A DNA stretch of 64,000 nucleotides. Source: Micropterix aruncella. Taxonomy: Eukaryota; Arthropoda; Insecta; Lepidoptera; Micropterigidae. A model generated the notes under the pieces. The model did not search any database. It was not told where the DNA came from and saw only the letters and a list, made by a program, of their open reading frames with translations. The position numbers were made by a program, and so were the translations under genes. The stretch is from NCBI GenBank assembly GCA_944548615.1, contig OX155952.1, positions 496,001-560,000 on the forward strand, given 5' to 3'. This document shows positions 26,479-38,807 of this stretch, piece after piece. Positions within the stretch are counted from its first letter, which is position 1. Each line of letters opens with the position of its first letter.

Positions 26479-27675
26479 AAGCTATTGCATAGCTTTTATC
26501 GCGGGCCTAGTAGGCCAGCGCGGCGACCGAATTAAGAAATTTCTTATCTAAAATGAATGATTTTAAACTGATAATTACGTCTAAACGAGTACTGCTTACG
26601 ATTCGAAAAAAATATATGTTAAACAAGAACATTTTCGTAATATTGTTAGCTTTGAATATTTTAGATGTTGTTAAGCTATTGCATAGCTTTTATCGCGGGC
26701 CTAGGCCAGCGCGGCGACTGAATGAAGAAATTTCTTAACGAAAATTAATGATTTTAAACTGATAATTACGTCTAAACGAGTACTGCTTACGATTCGAAAA
26801 AAATATATGTTAAACAAGAACATTTTCCTAATATTCTTAGCTTTGAATATTTTAGATTTTGTTTATATTACATAGTGTAATTAATTTGTGAAATTAGGTC
26901 TAACCGAACACAAAAACGACTACTACGCAAATACTATCTGGCGTATTATTATAAAACATGCACCATTTTAAAAATAATTTAATTATCTGTCTTTTTATCT
27001 ACGAATTTTTTCGAATAATTCGTTTTTTTTTGCTTTATTGAATAAAAAATTCGTGCGCAGCGCTCTATCGAAAGACGTTTAAATTATTCCGAATCATTTG
27101 CTTCCGCAGCCGCAAATGATTCGGAATAATTTCAACGTTTTCCGATAGAGCGCAGTTATCTGATATCAGAAAAATAAAAAAAATGAATAATTATAATTGC
27201 ATAAGTTGTTAAAAATGCTATGCAATAGCTTTACCGTGGCAGTCCCCGAGTGCCACACGTATTTTTTTTATATTACATAGTGTAATTAATTTGTGAAATT
27301 AGGTCTAACCGAACACAAAAACGACTACTACGCAAATACTATCTGGCGTATTATTATGAAACCTGAACCATTTTAAAGATAATTTAATTATCTATCTTTT
27401 TATCTACGTTTTTTTTTAATAATCCGTTTTTTTTTGCTTTATCGAATAAAAAAATCGTGCGCGGCGCTCTATCGGAAGACGTTTAAATTATTCCGAATTA
27501 TTTGCTTCTGCAGATGATTCGGAATAATTTCAACGTTTTCCGATAGAGCGCAGTTATCTGATATCAGAAAAAATAAAATAAATAAAATAAATAAATAATT
27601 ATAATTGCATAAGTTGTTAAAATTGCTATGCAATAGCTTTACCGCGGCAGTCCCCGAGTGCCACACGTATTTTTA
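26479..27675 (+). mobile_element. Family B copy nested inside another family B copy
   Basis: Bases 26479-26672 are the left third of one copy and 27271-27675 its remaining right part. The complete copy at 26673-27270 lies between them, inserted in the T-rich GATTTTGTTTATATT segment. Both internal hairpins are retained (about 27060-27150 and 27470-27550). In the inserted copy the loop is also self-complementary (TCATTTGC/GCAAATGA). Confidence 0.8.
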
Positions 27676-27885
27676 TTTTAATGTTACTTGAATCCAACCG
27701 CTACCCTTTTAGGAAATTTTGTATAAACGGAGAACATGGTAGATTCGGATGTCTACCGGTTGGATGTATCTAACCATGCATTTAAAAAGCCAGAGTAAGT
27801 AAAATTTAAAAAAAAACATTAGGAAAATGCTGATAGCCCACGCTTTCTATCATCTGACTGAATTCGAGTGCCAAGTCTTTTCAAA

Positions 27886-28640
27886 CATTGGACCGTATTC
27901 CGTTTCTCGCAGGTTTAGACTAAGCTGGTGCTAAAAATCAGGAAAAATAAAAAGCATTTTCGTTATTTTGTTGGTATTCTGTTTCATTAAAATTAAGAAC
28001 CGGTCTTAAAACTTATAATTTTCCGTTTTTTCTATGGCCGTTCCAAAGTGGGTCTTAATTTTGACAGCTTGCCACCCGCCCGCCGTCTTCTCGTCACCGC
28101 AAGCATATTGTCATTACGTTTTCGTTTGTTTTAAAATATACAAATATACAAGGCTTTTTATCGTACAAGGCTAAAAAAATATACCAGGCTATTTATCATG
28201 ATGTACAAAAATATTGATATAGGATTTTCAGGGCAAAATAAAAACATGAATTTACCATTACTTATTACGATAATAGGCGCTCATCGTCGCTTCTTTGATT
28301 TAGAAGCCAATGCTGAGCAAACACCTTTGAAATCGCGATAAAAAATCTTGGAAATCACGAGAGAAACAAGACCTACACGGCGACTGCTCGACGCAGACTG
28401 CTCGATTTAGATCGTTCTTAGTTAAGACCTCACACAAGACCCATCCGCCATGACACTTATAGAAACGGAATACGAAAAAGGGTCTAGACGGTGCTGAACA
28501 TCAATTTAAGAGCCTGATAGCCTCTACATAAGCACGCTTCAGTTAGGACCCATGAAAGGGAATACCAAAATTAGACGTCGTTTTAGCGCGTTTTTAGACC
28601 CCAAGTTAGGCACCGGCGAGAAACGGAATACGGGCCATTG
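27886..28640. mobile_element. Inverted-repeat element, about 755 bp
   Basis: CATTGGACCGTATTCCG at 27886 is matched by an inverted end reading GAAACGGAATACGGGCCATTG at 28620-28640. About 29 bp pair with roughly three mismatches, and weaker complementarity continues inward. A further GAAACGGAATACG word sits at 28457. No target duplication or transposase was seen. Confidence 0.6.
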
Positions 28641-28704
28641 TACACATTTAAATAATACACATTGGTTTATTGTCTGATTATATTTCCTTCATTAATATAT
28701 TGTA

Positions 28705-28870
28705 TAAAGCAATTCAATTCAATTCAAAATCTCTTTATTGCAATCATACAAAGGCGGGCCAATCGCCTCGTGTGCAATACATTACCTCTACACAATTTAA
28801 TAAAATATTTGCAATATTTGACAATGGAATTCTTCGGCTATAGAATAAAGTTGGGTCATCTGTCATCTAA
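28705..28870 (-). repeat. LINE 3' tail on the minus strand, (GAATT)n
   Basis: The minus strand reads GCAATAAAGAGATTTTGAA followed by GAATTGAATT units near 28709-28735. This is a polyadenylation-like signal plus simple repeat, as at many LINE 3' ends. Sequence to the right could not be translated into a recognisable protein. Confidence 0.45.
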
Positions 28871-29717
28871 ACAAACTTTTATATATATAGATGACCCGGT
28901 GAACTTCGTACCACCTAAAATTTATTTGATTTTAACTCTTCATAAGCGTTTATTATTAATACTAATCAACCTTCCAAATCCAATTCATTGAAATCTATAA
29001 TATGGCCGAATCAAGTACGGTTCGAGTTTCGTTTGGTGATTAAATGAAAGTCGTTTGTAATAAAAATAAAATCTAGCGTACTTAATTTACATGATGAAAT
29101 ATAATTTTGGGAGCTAATGGGCCCATGCTGGGTTGGCCATGAAGACCCATGCGTTCAGGGTCGGTCACTCACGGGTCAACACCTATCCGACGGCCTCCAC
29201 GCACGAGGTGCGAACCTGGGTAGGACGTTCGGGCGAAGGACCTCCCCTGGGAATCAAACCTCTGGCGCTCCTGGACGGTCTGCGCACCGTGCGGCGCAAG
29301 CCAATCGATTGTGCACTCCGACTGACAGTTGGGGGAGTCTGGAAGCTGTAGGTATTGTTTCCTATAGAGCGGGGGTGGTTACGGCGACTGCTCTTGAATT
29401 GACCATTGGCCATCCGATCCCGGGTAAGAGGCTGGCAAAGGACGCCATGGTCCGCGATAGATTCGGTTTACACCGCTTCACCCCTTCGTAAGGGAGAGGA
29501 TTGCGCAAGCGACCTCGAACTCGGAACCAATCGAGAGACCGGAGAAATCTGGTCACAATTGGTAGTTAGGGCGCGAGTGTCGGGCCCGCCAGGTAACATA
29601 ACTGGATATCTCGCGGTAAGGCGTTGGTCTCGTAACGGGTTGTGGCGTAGCTAGACGCTGGATTGTTTTGTCCAAAGTCTTCTACGCTCACTCCAGGGAG
29701 ATAGAACGACTAATCGT

Positions 29718-31269
29718 TGCAGTGGTCCGGGCTCCTCACCTTGATGAGGTGATGCGACCCTAGTGGAGTCCGGCGACAAGTTCTCGGGACGCGCGTTCTT
29801 CTTCCTGCGTCTCGAGGGGGCCTGGGTAATATTGCTATCTTAGGCAATGTCATAGAGTCCCGTCCTAAGGACGAGCGGGCGCCATACCCAGGTCCTCTCG
29901 AGAGGTTTCCCTACCTCTCGCACGTCCCCAGTCCTTTTCCCCTGTGCAGACACTGAGGAAACCCTCCAGTGCCGCTGCCTAAGTCCTAGGCCACCAGCTC
30001 AGCTATCCGGTTCGCTCAGCGGAAGGGGTGGGTGGTGAATAGCTGGTATTAAAATACGCGCTGGTGGCCGACTTGGCGTGTTCTGTACCTGTGAGGAGTC
30101 GCACTTCTTCCCGTTCAAATGAGAAAGACTGTATTTCGAAACTAAAGATTTATTTCCCTCTATGCGGGTTCAAGGTTAATTTTATAATGTTTCCCACAAA
30201 CGCCTTCCAGACTCCTTCTCTTAAACTTTATAATATCACTTTACAGCATTAACACTCTCGTTTATCTCGCGGATGGCGATGATAATGACCGATACAAAAA
30301 TTAAATTATACTATGTTGATTTTTAAGGTTTCTACAGTGACTACTATTTTTAGTTTATTAACATTGACATTTTAATTAGCACAATTTATTTACTTAGATA
30401 CACTAGTTAATCGACACGCTTGATAATTGACACGACCACTGATGTACTTTGAACCTTTTTCGCCGCGCGACATGCGGCAGATAATTTGATATTAACCTTT
30501 AATTATTTTAGCCTTTTGGGTTATTTTTAATTTTGAGATATTTTTTAATTAATTATTTTTACTATGATTAATCGAAATTAGTTTCACTATCCGGTTTATT
30601 ACCGGGTCCTTAGCTTCAGGGTATTTCGAACCTTACGCCCCTGCTACGTTTTACACCCCTCTATTATATCGAATTCGGAACACTCGAGGAAAACTAAAGA
30701 GTTGCCTAGACCTTACATACAATCGGAGTGCTTGTACCTTGACTGAATCCGCGGCGTACACGTGCTGCATCAGCCTGCTGGTCGAAACTCTAGCTGCTTT
30801 GCTGCTACGTCGGGCAGATACTTTCGTCCTCAGAACTATATAAGTGTGGTACATCCGTCAAGGGCGAACACGTGGTTGACTTCAATCGCCGTCGCGCGTG
30901 GATAGTCTTTGCGGCGGCGAATTCTCAATTTATGTTACAGTTGATAGTGGAGGCGATAATCCAAGCCAATTAGATAACAAGAAAAACCCTCTAGAAAACA
31001 AGAAAAGGATGGTCTAAGCTAGAGTCCTATGAATTACTTTAGTAATAGAAATTTACTCACGCCAAAGGAAGGGAGCCACTTCTCGTAGGAGATATGCGGG
31101 ACAAGTGAGTACGAGATTCTCTCCGGTCTGCGCTAGCGACCGCCGTCACCGAATAGGGACGTTTAAAGTACGGCGAATTATGTCGACGACATTTCGCCGG
31201 CAATGTTGGGGCCTATCGTTCTACGTACGATTTTATAGAATCTAAATATGTCGAACCCCAAACATTACA
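29718..31269 (-). repeat. 3' LTR of the Gypsy-type element
   Basis: 1552 bp, TG...CA ends. Every base matches the right LTR at a constant offset of 7471 in the lines compared by eye. The frames inside it recur unchanged in the other LTR and are not genes. Confidence 0.93.
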
Positions 31270-33029
31270 ATGCCGGCTAGTGAACGTCGTGCGCGACCTC
31301 GTGCACCCTAAACCAACAACAGGGACAACGCCTAGACCAAAAACAAAATCCAAAATCGAGCGGAAATGCTGACCTATCAGTGGAAAGTAGAAGAAAATTC
31401 ACCTATATCCCTATTTCCAACCTTCATAGCTATATCAGTAGCGTCTAAAAATTATGACTTTTTTATATAGTTATACTCTAGTATTATTTCATTGAAAACT
31501 TAGCTGTCCTTTTTCAATTATATTATAGTCAATATTTTTTATTTATCCAAACTTTCTTTATATTTATTTATATATTTAGATTGTTAAGTTATTTAATTAG
31601 TGTTCTTTTATATAGTACCATCAACGATCGTGTCCTTTACCATAAACCTTTAAATATTTTCTTTATACAGTTATTTGCAATTGTACATTTCCATCCTTTC
31701 TTTAAAGATCTTAAAGTTACATTTTTTTACATATTATTTAACAATAACCTTTAGTATGATTAAACATGATATTACATTTCTATACATCAACAAGAAAAAA
31801 TTTAGTACTCGATAATTATTACAACTTTTTAACATATGTGGTAATAACCACCAATCTTTAGTTATTAATCTTCAAAATAAACTTAAACATTAATTTACAT
31901 GTACTTATTATCCTAAAAATTGTTCTGTCCATTTCTTGCCACTTCAACCCTTTCACCATGATAGCTTAATTTTCCCTTGATATTTTCCTTTCGGACACGG
32001 AGGAGACTAGTTTGTTAACACATACGCGAGTTTAGTTCATTACGGGACTTTTCTGCACTCTAAAGCGTCTATTTTTAAACTTTCATGCAAACTCGATTTT
32101 GATTAAACTGTCACTCATTGAATGTCTAATTTATACCAATAAACCTTATTGCCGGCTGCGGAGTAGTAGTCTTCCGAGTTTTCGTACTCGCCGTTACTCT
32201 CTCTGGCAGCGTTTCTCCTTCGTATTATAGTGGTTTCGTCGCTGTCAGCTCCTTGCATGTTTGTTGTTATATATGTTTGCCCGTCTTTCGCTAGTATGGT
32301 TCAATGCTCACCCCGCGTCCTGAAATTTAGAAAAAACAGCAGCAGTATCTAGGAGTTACTTGTTCATGTGGTGTGTGTGGGTTGGTGTTTGACTTCTCGG
32401 TACTATTTTGGTTCTTGAGGTGTCAAGGACAAGTTCCATTTCTTGGTAAAGCCACCCCTTTAGTTTTCAATTTATTCCCCTTTTTGAATTTAATTTATTC
32501 CCCAATTTATGAATTTTCAAGTATTTACTTTTTAATAACTCCTAATGTATTCACAATGTCAATATCAACTTTCTATAATTTTTTTTTAAAAATGTTCTAT
32601 TTCCATGTTTCTACAATAGTAGTATTTATTTTATTACTTCTAATTTACTCTTTAACGACTCCTGTGTTTTATTTTAATATTATTATGAAGACTTATTATT
32701 TAATACAATAGATTAATACCAAAAAATATTAAGTGTAGTAATTAAATGCAGTTACTTTTCCATTTTCCCCAGAAAGATTTAATAAAAACAAGAAAAAAAA
32801 CTTATTGTTACCCATTACCTTTTATAACTATTACATGTTTTATTTATAGAGCAGTATACTTATAACTACTTTTAATATTTACTTGCTACTTATCCTATGA
32901 CTTGTCCCGTCTTTTCCTACAACTAACATATTTTAATTTAAGCTCTATATTATTATAAATTTGTTTATTTATTATTATTTATTTTTTATTTTCTTTTTTA
33001 ATTAATTTTTAAAAAAAAAAAATTGTTTA

Positions 33030-33061
<32 letters not shown>

Positions 33062-35421
33062 ATTTTGTAATTTAAATGGGTTATTTCTAAAAATTTCTCC
33101 TTGGCAATTTCTTTTGGCATCTTTCCTTTGGCAGGGTTTTGTTTTTACGAGATAGGTTATTTTGTTCGCCTCCGCCACCTATTATGAGTATATAGCTCAG
33201 CTCCTTGTTATACGTTAATTGTCATTTTTATGTATTCTCATTAACTTTTTTTTTTAGTCCATCCACCGTGATATTAATCACTTTACTATGTTCTTACATT
33301 TGTCTAGTTTAATACTGTAGTTAATAATACCCCATCATCGGTTTTACATTATTCTATATTATTTTCGCCGTGCTTAATCACATCATATTATTTAGTAGTT
33401 TTATTGTTCATAGTTTATTCTAAACAGGTCTATTTCCGGTTATCGGGGTATACTGGCGGTGTTTCAAACTTCCGCGACCCCTTATCGGTATACATATTTA
33501 TTTTTTTTAATAATTATTTTATTTATCAGATTATTTCAGGTTTTATATTTTCAGTAATGTTATTTATAACTTCAAACTTTATATTTATCATTATTTATAT
33601 ATCCAGTAGTTCCATCAATGATCGTGCAAATTGTCCAAGTTTATCACCCAACTTATTTTATTGCCTACGTCTCGCAGTGTTGCATTTTATTATTTATTAG
33701 ATCATAATATATGTACTTTTATTAATTTACAATGCTGCGGTTTTAAACGTATTAAGCTTGTATTTAATTATATATTTTTAATTATTATTTAACCTTTTAT
33801 TTTCATAGTTTTGTTGTTTTTCGGTCTGGGAAAAATATGAATGAAATCTAGATCTTGCCAAATCGCTGTTTGTGGTCGATTTTTATAGCAAGGTTGGTCA
33901 TAATGACCGCTTCTTGATGGAAAATGGAAAATCATAATCCTCGAGCTGTGGACTATGGCTCTCCTTCGAGTCACAATGTTTTGCTCGTGCGACACGATAA
34001 TTATATTTTAGTTTACATGATGTCTCAATCTTCATTATATTATTTATACGCAATTTTTGTATACTACATGGTGTTTTAAAATTTTATATCCACTCTTTCG
34101 GCCCATTCATAACTTTCCATTCTTCTCTTCAGAGGCTCCTTTTTCTCGCCTTTCATACTTTGTTTATAATTTTGTGCATCCATGTAGTTTGTAAAAATAC
34201 AGCATGTTTCATAATTAATATAATATGTCTTTATTGACTTTCATGTTTTCTAAAATTGGTTTTTTTAAAGAAGCATATGGGAAAGGTTTTGGCTACTGAA
34301 CTTACATGATTATGCGCTATATACCCTAGTTATTAATATTATATTCGACCCTCCTGCTGCACGTCATGCATTGGTCTTTTTACTTAAATTTTACTGCCGG
34401 TTTAATTATTATTATTTTCTTTTTTTTTTTTAGGTGAGTGCCCGTTATTCGAGGAATTATCAATGTTCAGTTCGCTAGACGTCCCACTGTACCTCTCCTA
34501 AACAAAGCAGGGTAAAGATACGGTTTGATGGCATACTTATGTATTGGCCGCCGTTCTCCCTCTTTACTCAAAATACATAATATTATTTTATATATATATA
34601 GTTTTATTTCTCCCGTCTGAAGCTTTTGGGCTTGTGTAGGAGAGCCTCAACTCCTAATGTGCATTATTTCAGCACGCTTTCCATCAATCATCATATTTCT
34701 TATTATTTATTTTATATTCCGGACAGTTTTTTGCGCTAATGTCAGTAATGTGCCGTGCGATTTCAGCTACATATTAGCTTGCTACTTTTTAATTACTTAT
34801 TTCGGGATTTTAATTTTTATTTCTAACCCATTTCTACAGATTCTAGAATGTATAAGCGATTACTAAGTCGGTTTAGCCGGCTTAGTGAACGTTTTAAAAA
34901 ATAAAAAATAAAATATCTCATTCATAAATAATAAATTTCGCCTTTATCCACCATTTTCCCAGAGGAGGTGTTATGGACCTTCGTGTCTTATCTTTGTGCT
35001 ATATTTCATGCTTTATCTACTATATTTTATTTATCTATTTATTTATATTTTACCTTTAATTTTAGCTGTCAGAATAGTATTTATATTTTATATTTTAGAA
35101 TATTTTATTTTTAATAAAATTTTAACACAATTTTTATTTTTTATTTTTTTTTAACCCTGTAATACTGATTTGACCTATTTATTATTCTCAACTTAACCGC
35201 TTTTAATATTATTATTTTGTGGGGCTTTCGGAACTATTTTAAGATGTGATTTTAGACATTACTCAGGATATAATTTTTGATTTTACATTAAGTGACTTAT
35301 GTATGCTTTGCTATGTGCTTTTTTTAACCCTTGCCATTTTATTCAAGATTTTTCGCCTTTGCGCCCTTGAGTGCGTTTCTCCGTATTGTTTTACTCGTTA
35401 TGGAGTGGACTTTTATAGACG
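31270..35421. other. Non-coding interior of the LTR element
   Basis: AT-rich, T-biased on the plus strand, with a T20+ run near 33030-33053. Similar phrases around CCATCAACGATCGTG (31620) and CCATCAATGATCGTG (33613) hint at internal duplication. No gag, pol or env motif was recognised on either strand. Confidence 0.6.
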
Positions 35422-35870
35422 TCAATCTGCCTTGACCATATCTTTGATGTGGAACAGCCCTTTCCGCTTTCCTGCCATATCCTCCAGCTCGTAGGCCACA
35501 GCTGACTTCTTTTCCGCAACTCTACATTTTAGGAATCTCGGGGCCAATTTGCTCGAGAAAAATTCCGCCTTTTTTGATAGGTAGTGCTGTCTTACCCACA
35601 CTATGTCACCAACATTATATTCAATTCGTTTTCGCCGTAGATTGTAACGTTGTGCATTTGTTTGAAAAGATTCGAGGATTTTTTGTTGTACCACGTCATA
35701 CGTTTCTGCTAGCTTATCGAGGCCTTTCGAGTGTTCGAACGCGTTGTTTACGTGCAAGGGTTCACCGTCCTTCGGGATATAGCCAAACGGTGCATGGAAA
35801 CGCCCATCTATGTTCCCAATAAAATGCCTTACCTTGGCACAGTTAAATTGAGCAATGAGTATGTGAAAGT
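35422..35870 (-). pseudogene. Ty3/Gypsy integrase C-terminus remnant
   Basis: Minus-strand translation contains HAPFGYIPKDGEPL, QRYNLRRKRIEYNVGDIVWV, LAPRFLKCRVAEKKSA and KGLFHIKDMVKAD. This matches the end of Ty3/Gypsy integrase: the tail of the catalytic core, then the GPY/F-type module with its conserved GD-V-W and final H-KD. The frame is open for about 150 codons here. The zinc-binding and DDE catalytic parts are absent, because upstream sequence toward 35955 is not integrase-like. The residual module cannot integrate DNA alone. It dates the element as a deletion derivative of a once complete Gypsy element. Confidence 0.85.
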
Positions 35871-36299
35871 CAAAAAAAATTTTTTTTAAAAAATCGAAAT
35901 GTAGACACCTGTGAAAAATTACATAAGTCCAAACGTCTAAGTCCCAAATATACACAATGTTAAAAATAAATGTACAAGAAACAAATTTACTACAACACCT
36001 TCATCCTTATTTTCAGTATTCCAAACTTCTAAGCATTTCCTAAATCCTCATTTCTTAAAAAAAAAATGAAATTTAAAAAAATTTAAGTGTTGTAAGTCCC
36101 CTTAAGTCTTAATTTTCCCAACTAATTTCAAAAATTTCAAAGTCCCCCTTATTTAACAAGATTAATTTCCGAAAAAAAATTTTATTCTATTATTTTATTT
36201 TTATAGCAACTTATTATTTGTTTTTAAGTAATATTCTTATACACTGTTCCTTTATTATTTACCCCTTTACCCTTACTAATATTATTTATTGATTTATTT

Positions 36300-36680
36300 T
36301 ATCATCAAATTGCGGCATATCTACTTTTTATTTACCGTTCCAATGTCCTATGCGTGCATACATGACGGTGTTATTTGGCCGGAGCGCCGTATTTTATTTT
36401 CCGCGGTTGCCGGTATGTACCTACTCGTTGTACGCTCGCATTCCTGTAATTTGATTATTTCGTTGTCGCTAACCCAAACGGTAATATTCGATGAATCGTT
36501 TGACGGTAGAACTTCGCTGTGTGCGCCTAATATCGCGCCGTGCCCTGTCCGTCATCGATTTCGTTATCTCGGAACCGGTTTATTCGGGCGCTCGGCCACT
36601 TTCTCCACCGCGAGTTTTATTTTAATCGCACTTATATTGACATTTTATTTGTTACACAGAACACGATTATTGTTAGGCAT
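36300..36680. other. GC-balanced island inside the LTR element
   Basis: This part of the interior has clearly higher GC than its surroundings and sits about 0.5 kb inside the sense-strand 5' LTR, where gag would begin. A 131-residue plus-strand frame and shorter minus-strand frames cross it, but none shows a known domain. Confidence 0.35.
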
Positions 36681-37163
36681 ATGAAAATATTGTTACATTA
36701 ATTTATTTTGTATAATAGGGTTATAACATTTTATTTTCAACTGTGTACTTTTGCCGTATTATATATAAAAAAAATTCCCTATTTTGGCAATAGCACTATA
36801 AAATTTTTTAATACATATGATTATTTTATAATATTTTGTTCCATCCAGCGAGGTACCTATACTGTTTTGGAAATAATGTTTAGACGTATTGCATCTAAGA
36901 AATACCGGTTTCCGTATGGAACCGCCGGAATGTATTTTACTGGGTATGATTTTATATTTTACTGGGTAGATTTGATATTTGAGGTACACTTTATTTTACA
37001 GTACTTCTGATATTATGAAAAAATAATATTGGACACGAAAATTTTTTTTTTACTTTTTAGAAAGAATTAGGTTTAATAGACAATAGGATAAATTTAGCAA
37101 AAATATATTTTTTTTAAAAAAAAAAAAAATTGTCCCATGAAAATTATATATTAAAAAAATTTT

Positions 37164-37183
37164 GGCCCATCGTTGAGGCGCCA
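37164..37183 (-). promoter_or_regulatory. Primer-binding site of the LTR element
   Basis: On the minus strand, 5 bases after the LTR end, the sequence is TGGCGCCTCAACGATGGGCC. The leading TGGCGCC matches the 3' end complement used by tRNA-Lys-type primers in Gypsy elements. It defines the sense strand. Confidence 0.8.
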
Positions 37184-37188
37184 ATTTA

Positions 37189-38740
37189 TGCAGTGGTCCG
37201 GGCTCCTCACCTTGATGAGGTGATGCGACCCTAGTGGAGTCCGGCGACAAGTTCTCGGGACGCGCGTTCTTCTTCCTGCGTCTCGAGGGGGCCTGGGTAA
37301 TATTGCTATCTTAGGCAATGTCATAGAGTCCCGTCCTAAGGACGAGCGGGCGCCATACCCAGGTCCTCTCGAGAGGTTTCCCTACCTCTCGCACGTCCCC
37401 AGTCCTTTTCCCCTGTGCAGACACTGAGGAAACCCTCCAGTGCCGCTGCCTAAGTCCTAGGCCACCAGCTCAGCTATCCGGTTCGCTCAGCGGAAGGGGT
37501 GGGTGGTGAATAGCTGGTATTAAAATACGCGCTGGTGGCCGACTTGGCGTGTTCTGTACCTGTGAGGAGTCGCACTTCTTCCCGTTCAAATGAGAAAGAC
37601 TGTATTTCGAAACTAAAGATTTATTTCCCTCTATGCGGGTTCAAGGTTAATTTTATAATGTTTCCCACAAACGCCTTCCAGACTCCTTCTCTTAAACTTT
37701 ATAATATCACTTTACAGCATTAACACTCTCGTTTATCTCGCGGATGGCGATGATAATGACCGATACAAAAATTAAATTATACTATGTTGATTTTTAAGGT
37801 TTCTACAGTGACTACTATTTTTAGTTTATTAACATTGACATTTTAATTAGCACAATTTATTTACTTAGATACACTAGTTAATCGACACGCTTGATAATTG
37901 ACACGACCACTGATGTACTTTGAACCTTTTTCGCCGCGCGACATGCGGCAGATAATTTGATATTAACCTTTAATTATTTTAGCCTTTTGGGTTATTTTTA
38001 ATTTTGAGATATTTTTTAATTAATTATTTTTACTATGATTAATCGAAATTAGTTTCACTATCCGGTTTATTACCGGGTCCTTAGCTTCAGGGTATTTCGA
38101 ACCTTACGCCCCTGCTACGTTTTACACCCCTCTATTATATCGAATTCGGAACACTCGAGGAAAACTAAAGAGTTGCCTAGACCTTACATACAATCGGAGT
38201 GCTTGTACCTTGACTGAATCCGCGGCGTACACGTGCTGCATCAGCCTGCTGGTCGAAACTCTAGCTGCTTTGCTGCTACGTCGGGCAGATACTTTCGTCC
38301 TCAGAACTATATAAGTGTGGTACATCCGTCAAGGGCGAACACGTGGTTGACTTCAATCGCCGTCGCGCGTGGATAGTCTTTGCGGCGGCGAATTCTCAAT
38401 TTATGTTACAGTTGATAGTGGAGGCGATAATCCAAGCCAATTAGATAACAAGAAAAACCCTCTAGAAAACAAGAAAAGGATGGTCTAAGCTAGAGTCCTA
38501 TGAATTACTTTAGTAATAGAAATTTACTCACGCCAAAGGAAGGGAGCCACTTCTCGTAGGAGATATGCGGGACAAGTGAGTACGAGATTCTCTCCGGTCT
38601 GCGCTAGCGACCGCCGTCACCGAATAGGGACGTTTAAAGTACGGCGAATTATGTCGACGACATTTCGCCGGCAATGTTGGGGCCTATCGTTCTACGTACG
38701 ATTTTATAGAATCTAAATATGTCGAACCCCAAACATTACA
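37189..38740 (-). repeat. 5' LTR of the Gypsy-type element
   Basis: 1552 bp with TG...CA ends. TATATAAG at 38308-38315 (CTTATATA on the sense strand) is a possible core-promoter element. It is followed on the right by the TCGT target duplication and the rest of the family A copy. Confidence 0.93.
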
Positions 38741-38807
38741 TCGTTAAAACTACCTGTGGTTACGGGCTCGCCCGTTGTAGTCGACAACTCAAGTTGATGA
38801 AATATAA

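Larger units (their letters stand above)
29718..38740 (-). mobile_element. LTR retroelement, Gypsy-type, 9.0 kb, coding region largely lost
   Basis: Two direct LTRs of 1552 bp (29718-31269 and 37189-38740) bound a 5919-bp interior. The ends are TG...CA and the 4-bp target duplication is TCGT (29714-29717 and 38741-38744). On the minus strand the interior starts with a primer-binding site and keeps an integrase C-terminus, so the sense strand is minus. Gag, protease, reverse transcriptase and RNase H were not found, and about 4 kb on the 3' side of integrase is AT-rich and non-coding. A convincing polypurine tract was not seen. Matching LTRs with an empty interior fit a large non-autonomous derivative moved in trans. 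The plus-strand T-richness (32.3-35.3 kb) is A-richness on the sense strand. Confidence 0.9.
29105..38794 (+). mobile_element. Family A copy split by the LTR element, 13-bp target duplication
   Basis: Pieces 29105-29717 and 38745-38794 join to a 663-bp family A copy. TGATGAAATATAA flanks it at 29092-29104 and 38795-38807. Removing the LTR element and one TCGT restores the family word GACTAATCGTTAAAAC. This fixes both insertion boundaries and gives the order of events: family A first, LTR element second. Confidence 0.92.

Noticed and set aside
30064..30854. Two small frames inside the left LTR, repeated exactly in the right LTR
   Set aside because: Identity comes from LTR duplication, not from protein conservation; no domain is visible.
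36289..36684. 131-residue plus-strand frame inside the LTR element
   Set aside because: Antisense to the element, no domain, and explained by the local GC-balanced patch.
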